A stretch of DNA of 32,731 bases from Mycobacteriaceae bacterium (lineage in GTDB: Bacteria > Actinomycetota > Actinomycetes > Mycobacteriales > Mycobacteriaceae), in the NCBI GenBank assembly GCA_019751635.1, contig JAIENC010000050.1:1-32731 (forward strand), given 5' to 3'. Positions 1 through 6,471 of the stretch are shown piece by piece. Made by a program: the position numbers and the translations under genes. Position 1 is the first letter of the stretch. The number at the start of each line of letters is the position of its first letter. The notes below the pieces were generated by a model. The model searched no databases. It saw nothing but the letters and a program-made list of their open reading frames with translations, and had not been told where the DNA came from.

Positions 1-1
1 A

Positions 2-991
2 ATCCGGCCATCCACATTCGTGAGTTATGACCGAGTAATGCGGCTACACGTGATCCCACATATCGGCAAACGTAAGCTCGACAAACTCTTACCAGCCCAT
101 GTGCGTCAGATGCATGACGCCATCCCGTCATCACGGGCAGCTCAACAGGCCCACGTAATTCTGCAGCGCGCCCTGGATGACGCTGAGCGGGAAGGCATGA
201 TCACCCGCAACGTCGCAAAGAACGTAGATAAGCCGCGTCACATCACGGCCGAACGTCAACCACTAACCGCCGAACAAGCCAAGCAATTACTGAGATCAGC
301 TTTCGACCTCAACGACCCATGGGCAACCCGCTGGGCCGCAGCCCTGCTGCTCGGGTCCCGACAAGGCGAGTTATTGGGTTTGCAGTGGTCACGAGTGGAC
401 CTGACAGCAGGAACCATCGACCTGTCATGGCAACTACAAGCTATCTCCCAAGTTCACGGCTGCGGGGAGCGTGGCAGTGACCGAACCTGGCCGTGCGGGC
501 GCGAACGCATCGGATTCTGCCCACAACGCTACTGGGACCTACCGCGGGGATTTGAATACCAGGAAATCCACCGCTCACTTCTTTTGACAAGACCAAAGAC
601 CGCTCGCGGCACCCGCATCGTCCCAATTCCAGCGCCAATGTGGGCTGCCCTAGAGCAACTCCCACGCTCCAGCAACAATCCTCATGACCTGGTCTGGCAC
701 CACCACGATGGACGCCCGATCCACCCGCGTGACGACTACAAAAACTGGCAGAACGCGCTCAAGCTAGCCGATCTACCATCAGCACCTCTACATGTGGCCC
801 GCCACACCACCGCCACGCTCTTACTCGAAGCTGGCGTTCCCGAAGACATTCGCATGGCCATCCTCGGCCATGCCGGCGCACTCGTGGCCCGCTCGTACGC
901 GCACGTCGACCAAGGAGTGAAGCGCAAAGCTTTAGACAGTGCGCTCAGTGAGTTGATGCCTGGCGCTGGCACAAGGGATCGGGAAAGCTAA
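2..991 (+). CDS. int: Tyrosine site-specific recombinase (phage integrase), 5' end outside window
   Basis: The frame is open to the left edge, so only the core-binding and catalytic parts are present (about 329 codons). The core-binding segment reads VIPHIGKRKLDKLLPAHV. The catalytic domain carries the first Arg in GSRQGELLGLQW, the HxxR box in HVARHTTATLLLE, the LGHA box, and the nucleophile Tyr in ARSYAHVD. A Cys-rich insert (HGCGERG, then FCPQR) followed by LTRPKTARGTR is what I associate with mycobacteriophage integrases. By family, it recombines attP with a host attB. It stops at 991, abutting the convergent HicB-like gene. A GTG at 20 is an internal codon rather than the true start, because the upstream codons (IRPSTF) still match the family. 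Confidence 0.93.
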   Translation: MRPSTFVSYDRVMRLHVIPHIGKRKLDKLLPAHVRQMHDAIPSSRAAQQAHVILQRALDDAEREGMITRNVAKNVDKPRHITAERQPLTAEQAKQLLRSAFDLNDPWATRWAAALLLGSRQGELLGLQWSRVDLTAGTIDLSWQLQAISQVHGCGERGSDRTWPCGRERIGFCPQRYWDLPRGFEYQEIHRSLLLTRPKTARGTRIVPIPAPMWAALEQLPRSSNNPHDLVWHHHDGRPIHPRDDYKNWQNALKLADLPSAPLHVARHTTATLLLEAGVPEDIRMAILGHAGALVARSYAHVDQGVKRKALDSALSELMPGAGTRDRES

Positions 992-1387
992 TTAGTGAGC
1001 TGTCAAGGCTGCCAGCTGGCTGATGCGTTGAGGGGAGACGTGGAGTAGTTCGGCTGCGTCGCGGATGGTAATTCCGGCCTTGGTGAGGGCGGCTACGTAG
1101 TCCGCTGCTTCGCGTCTTACGTGTGTGGCGGCTTCTTCGGCTGCGCGGCGGTCTTCGTCGATTTGGGCGGCGCGTGCGGAAATGTCGCCTAGTCCCGTGA
1201 CGGTGATGTTGGTGATCTGCACCTGGATCTGGTGGAGGGGGATCTCGGTGCTGATATGGATGAGGGATTCGGCCATTTCCTGGATTTCGCCGATCCGACG
1301 TGCTTGGGTGAATTGGTCGATTTCAGGGACGTAGATCATCCACCAGCGGCCGTCGCGGGTGACTTCCACTTTGTACTGGTGCATCAT
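992..1387 (-). CDS. HicB-like antitoxin with C-terminal HTH
   Basis: The 131-residue protein starts with a HicB-like partially degraded RNase H fold (YKVEVTRDGRWWMIYVPEID, residues about 5-50), which in the family binds and inhibits the HicA mRNA interferase. The C-terminus (AGITIRDAAELLHVSPQRIS) is a helix-turn-helix for autoregulation. The start ATG follows an AGGGGA ribosome site and overlaps the stop codon of a hicA remnant as ATGA, the usual hicAB coupling. The toxin is reduced to its last 30 or so codons, so this is apparently an orphan antitoxin. The call is good at family level. Whether it still has a partner elsewhere is unknown. Confidence 0.78.
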   Translation of the reverse strand: MMHQYKVEVTRDGRWWMIYVPEIDQFTQARRIGEIQEMAESLIHISTEIPLHQIQVQITNITVTGLGDISARAAQIDEDRRAAEEAATHVRREAADYVAALTKAGITIRDAAELLHVSPQRISQLAALTAH

Positions 1388-1479
1388 TTCCCCTTGCTTT
1401 CGTCGATAGCGTTGTTGATCTTGCGAACGACGCCCGGGCTAATTGTGCGGTGGCTGTCCGGTACGGGTATCCACCTGAA
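1384..1479 (-). pseudogene. hicA toxin C-terminal remnant
   Basis: Read on the minus strand, the frame gives WIPVPDSHRTISPGVVRK and then INNAIDESKGK before a TGA that overlaps the hicB start. This is the typical C-terminus of HicA-type toxins (VPVPDSHRTISPG is highly characteristic). Upstream, a TAA interrupts the frame and no N-terminal HicA sequence (the GSHHxxRHP active-site stretch) is visible. The toxin is therefore truncated at about 1477, exactly within a 15-bp motif repeated at 3702-3716. It is not expected to be functional. Confidence 0.75.
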
Positions 1480-1489
1480 TTACACAGGT
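1475..1489 (+). repeat. 15-bp direct repeat, copy 1 (hicA break point)
   Basis: CTGAATTACACAGGT here matches CTGAATTACACGGGT at 3702-3716 at 14 of 15 positions. This copy sits at the point where hicA homology stops. It could be a scar of a recombination or deletion event. Chance is possible but not favoured given the location. Confidence 0.5.
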
Positions 1490-1506
1490 TGAAGTGGGTA
1501 TAACCG

Positions 1507-1881
1507 CTAGCCGTCTTTTCTTTCGCCGATAATTGACATCAGTAGCCCAGTTACTTCGCTGCGTTCTTCAGTGTCGGCTAGTAGGCGGATGCGCGTGAGG
1601 GCAAGTTGATAGCACTCGGCTTGGGATCGGGCGCCGACCACAATCACGACCGCGACGGCATCACCCTCGGTAGCGTAGACAGCACGGTATGCGTTTCTGG
1701 GGCCTATTTTGAGTTTGCGCAGTCCGGTCAGATTGCCCATGTCGCGAGCGCCGAGCGGTTGACCGCGATCCGCCGGTGAGGTTTCGAGCTTCTTGAGGTC
1801 GCTCAACACCCTGGCTTTGGCTGAGCCGTCGAGGTCGCGGATGTCATCTTTGGCATCATCGGTCAGTAATACCCGGGCCAT
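1507..1881 (-). CDS. RelE/ParE-superfamily toxin
   Basis: The 124-residue basic protein fits a RelE/ParE-like fold. MARVLLTDDAKDDIRDLD forms the first helix. LRKLKIGPRNAYRAVYATE followed by AVAVVIVVGARSQAE matches the central sheet (the family pattern is RxLKxGxxRxVYxxxxxxVxVLxVxxR). By family it would be an mRNA interferase or gyrase-inhibiting toxin. It lies 6 bp downstream of a Phd-like antitoxin gene and is clearly co-transcribed with it. The ATG start is directly supported by that spacing. The tail after IRLLAD is longer than in minimal RelE proteins and its role is unknown. Confidence 0.8.
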   Translation of the reverse strand: MARVLLTDDAKDDIRDLDGSAKARVLSDLKKLETSPADRGQPLGARDMGNLTGLRKLKIGPRNAYRAVYATEGDAVAVVIVVGARSQAECYQLALTRIRLLADTEERSEVTGLLMSIIGERKDG

Positions 1882-1887
1882 GCGGGG

Positions 1888-2193
1888 TTACTCTTCGTCC
1901 TCGTTTTCGAGAGCAGCGACCTCATCGGTTAGACCTAGTTCTTCGATGAAATGGTTAAGTTCTGTGCGGTTTCCGTTGTCGGTTGCGATGCGAGTAAGTG
2001 CGAGGACGAGTAGCCTCAGGTTTTCTTCCCGGTCTTCCAGCTCCTGCAGGCGACTGATACCCACTAGTGCGGCAGTGGGTTTGTTGTTCTTGGCGATGAC
2101 AAGATCACGCCCCTGCGCTGCGTCAGCCACGAGACGTGAGCTGTTATTGGCGAGTTCTGTGACGCCCACGACGTCACGGTGATCAATCATCAT
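1888..2193 (-). CDS. Phd/YefM-type antitoxin
   Basis: The N-terminal region DHRDVVGVTELANNSSRLVAD then GRDLVIAKNNKPTAALVGI is the Phd/YefM DNA-binding fold with its usual 'NxxxxAALV' sheet. The acidic C-terminus (ELGLTDEVAALENEDEE) is the toxin-neutralising tail. I take one of the two adjacent ATGs (2193 or 2190) as start; a GTG at 2202 is also in frame. It precedes the RelE/ParE-like gene, the standard antitoxin-first order, so the pair should be autoregulated from the AT-rich stretch at 2195-2245. Confidence 0.82.
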   Translation of the reverse strand: MMIDHRDVVGVTELANNSSRLVADAAQGRDLVIAKNNKPTAALVGISRLQELEDREENLRLLVLALTRIATDNGNRTELNHFIEELGLTDEVAALENEDEE

Positions 2194-2252
2194 GGAACCC
2201 ACTCTAGCTAGAATTCTTGATAGATTTCTACCTCGATTAGATCGCGATCCGA

Positions 2253-2332
2253 TCTACACGGCCCCGCCATTCCGCGCTAGCGGCGATGCAGCCGCAACAA
2301 CAAACCCGCAGGCTTCAACGTCATCGGCTCAG
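2253..2332 (+). repeat. 80-bp direct repeat, copy 1 (P450 3' end)
   Basis: Positions 2253-2315 match 4171-4233 at 62 of 63 bases, and similarity continues to 2332/4250 with four further differences. Read on the minus strand, both copies encode the end of a cytochrome P450 (TLKPAGLLLRLHRR, stop). The copies lie in the same orientation and bracket the HTH/PIN module and the palindrome. Confidence 0.93.
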
Positions 2333-2459
2333 ACACCGACAACTCATACCCGGGACGTGGTTCCAGATCAAAGTGGTGCAGTACCGCAGCAAGAGTCAAC
2401 AAGATCTCGTGAAACGCGAATTGTCGGCCAATGCAAGCCCGCGGGCCTAAGCCGGTTGT
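2277..2459 (-). pseudogene. Cytochrome P450 C-terminal fragment (about 60 codons)
   Basis: Directly after the stop codon of the PIN gene, and in the same frame, the minus strand reads LGPRACIGRQFAFHEILL, then LAAVLHHFDLEPRPGYEL and TLKPAGLLLRLHRR, then stop. GxGPRACIG is the cytochrome P450 haem-binding loop with the thiolate Cys. The rest is the L-helix and the final beta structure, resembling the CYP102-like group. No upstream P450 sequence (ExxR, I-helix) is present, so this is a 3' scrap of a roughly 400-codon gene. It has no start codon of its own and should be inactive. Confidence 0.9.
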
Positions 2460-3023
2460 CTAATGGAATCGGAATGCTAGGCGTGCTTCGGCCGCGAAGC
2501 TAGGGGCGCCTCCGTTGTCGATAGCTTCCAGAATTTCATCGAATGTGAAAGGCGGATTCGTCCAACTGGAGACCATGCCGTATAAGGCCGTCTTTGTGGC
2601 CGTCGGATAGAGGTCCAACTGGTCAAGTAAGAAGTGGTCTGGGTGCAGCGCGCGGATGCCGTATTCAATCAAAGCGGTATCAGGGAACCCACTGAGATCG
2701 AACGTAACGATGACCTCCGCTTTCTCTCGCACTGCGGCAGCCAGGACGTGCCTGTCTTTGTCGTTGTTTCGCATCGCCGGAATCAGGTCTCGGTAGCCCG
2801 TGATCTCGGCGTCGATGAAATTCTCCCGCATCATTGCGAGACGTTTATCAGCTTTCGCGTCGGACAAGCCCAACTTGGTGACCATGGTTCTGCGTGTTTC
2901 GGCCAGGATGTCGACTGACCACAAAGGCCTGTAAGTGTGTTCGTCTGCTAGCCGGAGGAGAATATCGGCTATCGGATAGGGCGCAAGTACGCAGGCGTCA
3001 AGGACTACGGGGAACGCAGACAC
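2460..3023 (-). CDS. PIN-domain ribonuclease toxin (VapC-like)
   Basis: The 187-residue protein opens with the PIN strand PVVLDACVLAP (Asp9). It continues with WSVDILAETRRTM (Glu42), RNNDKDRHVLAAA (Asp88/Asp90) and VIVTFDLSGFP (Asp109), together the acidic Mg-binding quartet of PIN nucleases. It belongs to the longer PIN group rather than the roughly 130-residue VapC. It starts with GTG at 3023, 11 bp after the upstream HTH gene, so the two form a toxin-antitoxin pair with the antitoxin first. The stop codon abuts the P450 fragment, suggesting the module was inserted or recombined into that gene. RNA cleavage is inferred from family. Confidence 0.85.
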   Translation of the reverse strand: MSAFPVVLDACVLAPYPIADILLRLADEHTYRPLWSVDILAETRRTMVTKLGLSDAKADKRLAMMRENFIDAEITGYRDLIPAMRNNDKDRHVLAAAVREKAEVIVTFDLSGFPDTALIEYGIRALHPDHFLLDQLDLYPTATKTALYGMVSSWTNPPFTFDEILEAIDNGGAPSFAAEARLAFRFH

Positions 3024-3034
3024 GGAAGCTCGGG

Positions 3035-3481
3035 CTAGCCTTTCTTCCTCAGTAGCGCCCGAATCTCATCAGCGGAATCGCGCGTTGCCTCCTGTAATGC
3101 CGCCGCCCGCCTGATACGCGTTTCTTGCTGGTACTGCAGCAGGGCATCCAAGCGGATTTTGCGGTGCCGGCCGGGTTTTTCATGCGGGATTCGTCCCTCT
3201 TCGAGGAGTTTTACCAGGGTAGGCCGGGAAATGTTCAGAATGTCGGCCGCCTCTTGCGTTGTCAGGGTCATGCGATGCGGAACTAGTCGGATGCCCTTGC
3301 CTTCGGACATGGCAACGGCCACGTTTAAGAACGCGTCCCGGACCTCTTCGGGAAGTGGTACCGCGTGTCCAGTCCTGCCGTAGATTGCCGCGCCTGCGGA
3401 GCTGAGGGCTTCCAGCAGGTCGGCGAAGTTTTGTTGTTCCCTGGGCGGCAGGACGGTACGGGGTTCTAGGGCGGTGGGCAT
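3035..3481 (-). CDS. Excisionase-type HTH protein, antitoxin partner of the PIN gene
   Basis: The 148-residue protein carries TTQEAADILNISRPTLVKLLEEGRIPHEKPGRHRKIR (split here as TTQEAADILNISRPTLVK and LLEEGRIPHEKPGRHRKIR), an excisionase/MerR-type winged helix at about residues 75-115. Its arrangement next to a long PIN protein is the usual one for this toxin-antitoxin class, and in that class it neutralises the nuclease and represses the operon. I prefer the ATG at 3481 because an inverted repeat and a possible -35 (TTGACA, minus strand, 3529-3534) lie immediately upstream. The in-frame ATG at 3517 would fall inside that promoter. Confidence 0.8.
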   Translation of the reverse strand: MPTALEPRTVLPPREQQNFADLLEALSSAGAAIYGRTGHAVPLPEEVRDAFLNVAVAMSEGKGIRLVPHRMTLTTQEAADILNISRPTLVKLLEEGRIPHEKPGRHRKIRLDALLQYQQETRIRRAAALQEATRDSADEIRALLRKKG

Positions 3482-3530
3482 ACATCCAGTGTAAATCGAA
3501 AGAAACGAAAACATCATCAGAATTGGATGT
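3482..3530 (-). promoter_or_regulatory. Probable operator/promoter of the HTH-PIN pair
   Basis: ACATCCA at 3482-3488 and TGGATGT at 3524-3530 form a 7-bp inverted repeat immediately upstream of the chosen start. On the minus strand a TTGACA hexamer overlaps the distal arm (3529-3534). The -10 is not convincing. Autorepression by the HTH protein is inferred from how such modules usually work. Confidence 0.45.
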
Positions 3531-3799
3531 CAAGATTTATCCGGGCGATGACCGAGCCCCGCACGCGAGCCGCAGGCCTCGTCATCCGGCGAGTCATCCT
3601 GCGGCTCACTTCCAAACCCATCTCAATGGGCTGGCTACGTTGGTCACTCTACGGTCCCGGTATCGCCCCCGCGATCTTTCGGTACAGGCCCCAGGCGGGA
3701 TCTGAATTACACGGGTGTTATTTACCGGGATTGGTTCCGGTTTCGGGTGGCCTCACATAGTGTCCGGGTATCGAAAACATGTTCGACTAACCGGAGGCT
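3531..3799 (+). other. Region with no firm gene, possible decayed coding sequence
   Basis: A plus-strand frame from the ATG at 3548 reads MTEPRTRAAGLVIRRVILR, then SMGWLRWSLYGPGIAPAIFR, and runs to 3760. The first part looks protein-like (basic and hydrophobic). It loses that character after the CTGAATTACAC motif at 3702. I do not recognise a family. It may be a truncated gene end or chance. Confidence 0.25.
3702..3716 (+). repeat. 15-bp direct repeat, copy 2
   Basis: CTGAATTACACGGGT is the partner of the copy at 1475-1489 (14 of 15 identical). Here too it marks a place where plausible coding sequence appears to break off. Confidence 0.45.
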
Positions 3800-3802
3800 G
3801 TG

Positions 3803-3982
3803 GTGAACAACCTGAACGACCTGCGCCGGCAGCTACTAGCAAGGCTCGATGCGCACCCAGTCAAACAATGGTCACCCATGCTCCTGCGCGCGATCATCAC
3901 TATCATCGACCTCGACATCACGGAGCCGGGCTTCTCGGCCTTGAAGTCGAGGGTGAATGTTTCAAGGCTCGCGGCAGACTGA
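3803..3982 (+). CDS. Small hypothetical protein
   Basis: A GGAGG ribosome site at 3793-3797 precedes adjacent GTG codons. The one at 3803 has the better spacing and gives a 59-residue product (MNNLNDLRRQLLARLDAHP, then KQWSPMLLRAIITIIDLDI). It looks alpha-helical and amphipathic. No family is recognised. It is the only plus-strand gene between the integrase and the immunity region, and a large palindrome follows 40 bp downstream. The strong ribosome site is the main support. A truncated longer gene is an alternative. Confidence 0.5.
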   Translation: MNNLNDLRRQLLARLDAHPVKQWSPMLLRAIITIIDLDITEPGFSALKSRVNVSRLAAD

Positions 3983-4022
3983 CCGCTGCGGACCTTACCG
4001 ATAAGCAAGTCGATGTCGGACA

Positions 4023-4087
4023 CGACTTTGATCTTGCTTTGAGGGAAATGACGGTTTTGACATTTCCCCAAAGTGCGATCAAAGTCG
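4023..4087. repeat. Large imperfect palindrome (arms of 27-28 nt, 10-nt loop)
   Basis: The left arm 4023-4050 begins CGACTTTGATC and ends GGGAAATG. The right arm 4061-4087 begins CATTTCCCC and ends GATCAAAGTCG, the reverse complement apart from a few central differences and one extra base. The loop is ACGGTTTTGA. Only a short T stretch follows, so it is not a classic terminator. It could be a bidirectional stem-loop terminator, a MITE-like remnant or a protein-binding site. Confidence 0.85.
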
Positions 4088-4170
4088 GCGTTTTAACGTG
4101 ATTGGACTCGCCGGTTGGCCGGAAGTCACGTGGGAGCGACCTGTTCGCTTTTCGTCGATCCCAGGTCGTC

Positions 4171-4250
4171 TCTACACGGCCCCGCCATTCCGCGCTAGCG
4201 CCGATGCAGCCGCAACAACAAACCCGCAGGCTTAAGAGTCAGCGGCTCAG
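4171..4250 (+). repeat. 80-bp direct repeat, copy 2 (P450 3' end)
   Basis: This is the partner of 2253-2332. It lies directly against the end of the KAS III-like gene and overlaps its stop codon by three bases. Confidence 0.93.
4195..4246 (-). pseudogene. Cytochrome P450 extreme C-terminal scrap
   Basis: The minus strand reads EPLTLKPAGLLLRLHRR and stop, the same P450 ending as at 2277-2459. Upstream of TLKP the codons differ synonymously (ACT CTT here, ACG TTG there), while downstream they are almost identical. Only about 17 codons remain. Its position just after the KAS III-like gene, on the same strand, suggests a P450 gene once followed that gene. Confidence 0.75.
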
Positions 4251-5305
4251 TTCCAGCGCATGATGCTAGCTGCTGCACTGGACACACTGCCGATAGCGGC
4301 TAGTAACACGAGATCGCCAGGCTTGATGCATCCTGTGGCGAGCGATTCTCGCAAATTGACTAGCGGTAAAGCAGGGCCAATATTCCCGTATTTGGGATAG
4401 GGATTGATCGTCTTCGCGGGATCGATATCCAGCAGTTGAGCCGCAAAGTCGGCAAACCAAGCTACAGGTGTGGGTAATACGAAGAAATCTACATCCGAAA
4501 CGTGCAGACCGGCCCTGTTGATAGCCTGGTTGACTACGGTTGAAATATGGTTGTCGGTGTATTTGCGCATTGCTGCACCACGTGCAGAGCTAGGCGCTAG
4601 CTCCAGATTTGGCCCATACTGCGTCTCTGACGGTAAAGCAATAAATTCATTCTTGGATTCGACCGTGTTGATTGCTGCGGCGCTCAGCAATTCACCGCCT
4701 ACACCGTCCGTGAATTCTGTGGTGACCACTGCGGCCGTGGCGGCGTCGCCAAGAAACCAAGAGAACGTGCTCGACTCTGGTACTGCGCGGCTGTATGAGC
4801 AGGACGCCACTACGAGCACCGTGTTGTACAAACCGCTGGCAGTCAGGGAATGCGCTGCTTGTATGGCCGCTAATCCGCCAGATTGAGCTGTTTCCAAATT
4901 CCATGCCGCGCAACGTAGTCCAAGCTTTTCTGCTAGCCACAAGCCATTTCCAAAGCCGAGTTGGTCAGGCCACATTGATACAGAGATCAGCAAGTCCACC
5001 TGTTCGGGTTCGATTGCTTGATCGGCGAGAGCGGCTTTAGCCGCTTCTACTTCATGCGTACGTATTGTTTCATCTGCGGCGAGGATATGTCGATGCACAG
5101 TTCCACGGAAAGGGTCGGCCAGATGCGGGGCCATTGCACGCTCAAAGTACGTCCATTCTCGCGATTCGTCAGGTGTCCAGGTGGTCGATAATGCCGATTT
5201 TCTGACATCAGAAACAAGCTGCGGATATTTATCCAGATAATAATCGTTAGTTCTGGCTGTTGCCGGCAAGCTGACGTGAGGTGAGAAGATCCGGGTTGGC
5301 TTCAT
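4247..5305 (-). CDS. KAS III-like (FabH-fold) enzyme lacking the catalytic Cys
   Basis: The 352-residue protein has thiolase-superfamily KAS III features: VDLLISVSMWPDQLG near residues 103-117, the nucleophile elbow WNLETAQSGGLAAIQAA at 135-151, FSWFLGDAATAAVV near 181-194, and KYGNIGPALPL at 305-315. Where FabH has the catalytic Cys (A-C-x-G), this protein has Gln141. The region of the catalytic His (normally HQAN) reads FFVLPTPVAW, so His is also missing, while Asn308 remains. Condensation by the normal thioester route is therefore unlikely. Cys-to-Gln is the change known from decarboxylating KSQ domains, and other KAS III relatives act as acyltransferases. The start ATG overlaps the upstream stop by 4 bp, so it is translationally coupled to the membrane-protein gene. 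Substrate unknown. Confidence 0.82.
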   Translation of the reverse strand: MKPTRIFSPHVSLPATARTNDYYLDKYPQLVSDVRKSALSTTWTPDESREWTYFERAMAPHLADPFRGTVHRHILAADETIRTHEVEAAKAALADQAIEPEQVDLLISVSMWPDQLGFGNGLWLAEKLGLRCAAWNLETAQSGGLAAIQAAHSLTASGLYNTVLVVASCSYSRAVPESSTFSWFLGDAATAAVVTTEFTDGVGGELLSAAAINTVESKNEFIALPSETQYGPNLELAPSSARGAAMRKYTDNHISTVVNQAINRAGLHVSDVDFFVLPTPVAWFADFAAQLLDIDPAKTINPYPKYGNIGPALPLVNLRESLATGCIKPGDLVLLAAIGSVSSAAASIMRWN

Positions 5306-6471
5306 TGAACCACTCCTATCATTAGAGGTATTTCGTCAAGGCAGGACCGCCTCAAGTATTTCCTTCGGGAAGAGTATTTTTTCGCAATTTCTAATATTTG
5401 GATATCGCGATGCGATTTTCCGGTTGATAGATCAAGCAAAGCTGTTGATAACGCTTCTGTGTCTATTAGAAGCCCTTGGTGATCGCCCTTGCTGGAAGCC
5501 GTGAAATGGGTAAGATACACATCGATATCGGCAAGATGCTGGTTAACAAGTTCCGGTAAGTTGATAATTCTTATTGGCCCGGATTGTGGTGGATTTAAAT
5601 ATGATATTTCCGATTTTGCAATTCTATTCCGAAGGTCGGCCCATAATGGGTACACTCTTCGATAATATTTCCAATTATCCCATGCTGCACGGTAGATTTT
5701 TCTATATGAAGAGAACTCCGGCCAAGTGTATCCGCATATTAAAAGTATGTTTGCTAGGCCGGCTAATGTCGCTGGTATCCAATCAATGTGAGAGGTGTCG
5801 TGGCCCTCAATCACTGCAGCTTGCATAATTGTTCGCAAGACAACGAACAGGAAAAACAGGGCAGATTCCCAGCCGATTAGCGTTAAGGCTATTCGAAGGG
5901 CGGAATTTTGAGTGTTTGGCAGTTCCCTACGCACTACATGCAGTGTGATCACTCGCGATACGAGAATTGAGACCAGGAAGATGGCCAGGTAGCAGGTTCC
6001 GGTCAGTGTCGGGCCCAGGTAGCTGATGAGGTTCGTTGAACCGCCTGGATGGGCTCCGATGGTGAATAAGATGCCCAGAGAAAGCGCCGCAATCGAGAAT
6101 GGTATGGATACTATTAGAAATGAATTCTTAGTGATTCCCTGATGGTTTGTCCAATGTAAAACCACCAGGATCGCCGCTGCGTCCCAGGCGAGGGAAAACC
6201 AGTGGCATAAGAGTATTGCAATATTTGGGACATGCGTTACACGCGTCAGTATGTTTAATGGGACATCAGTTGCCATAAGGAATGTGCATGAGCCTGAGGC
6301 GAATAATGTAAATTGAACTGAAAATGCGTTACGAATATACCTGCGTTGCATGGCGTTATCGGTTCGTCTGAGTTGGAATCGAAACCATGCCACGGAATGG
6401 CAAACGGCAAGAGTATACGCCAGGGTGGAAATTCCAAAAACTATTACTTCTTCAAAATCGCATGCATTCAT
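5302..6471 (-). CDS. Seven-helix membrane protein, DUF6545/MAB_1171c-like
   Basis: The 389-residue protein has about seven hydrophobic segments in its first 245 residues, for example VIVFGISTLAYTLAV, NAFSVQFTLFASGSCTFL, WDAAAILVVLHW, FLIVSIPFSIAALSLGILF and IPATLAGLANILLICGY. A cytoplasmic C-terminal domain follows, with YYRRVYPLWADLRNRI as its clearest motif. Seven N-terminal helices plus the 'YPLW' tail is what I recall for the DUF6545/MAB_1171c group, usually annotated 'putative transporter' with no proven role and often found beside XRE and ImmA/IrrE genes in actinomycetes. It overlaps both neighbours by 4 bp. The DNA is visibly more AT-rich than the surroundings, suggesting separate acquisition. 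A sensor or receptor is as plausible as a transporter. Confidence 0.72.
   Translation of the reverse strand: MNACDFEEVIVFGISTLAYTLAVCHSVAWFRFQLRRTDNAMQRRYIRNAFSVQFTLFASGSCTFLMATDVPLNILTRVTHVPNIAILLCHWFSLAWDAAAILVVLHWTNHQGITKNSFLIVSIPFSIAALSLGILFTIGAHPGGSTNLISYLGPTLTGTCYLAIFLVSILVSRVITLHVVRRELPNTQNSALRIALTLIGWESALFFLFVVLRTIMQAAVIEGHDTSHIDWIPATLAGLANILLICGYTWPEFSSYRKIYRAAWDNWKYYRRVYPLWADLRNRIAKSEISYLNPPQSGPIRIINLPELVNQHLADIDVYLTHFTASSKGDHQGLLIDTEALSTALLDLSTGKSHRDIQILEIAKKYSSRRKYLRRSCLDEIPLMIGVVQ

Noticed and set aside
3715-4101. 128-codon plus-strand frame running through the palindrome
   Set aside because: It runs through the palindrome, lacks a ribosome site, and overlaps the better-supported small gene at 3803.
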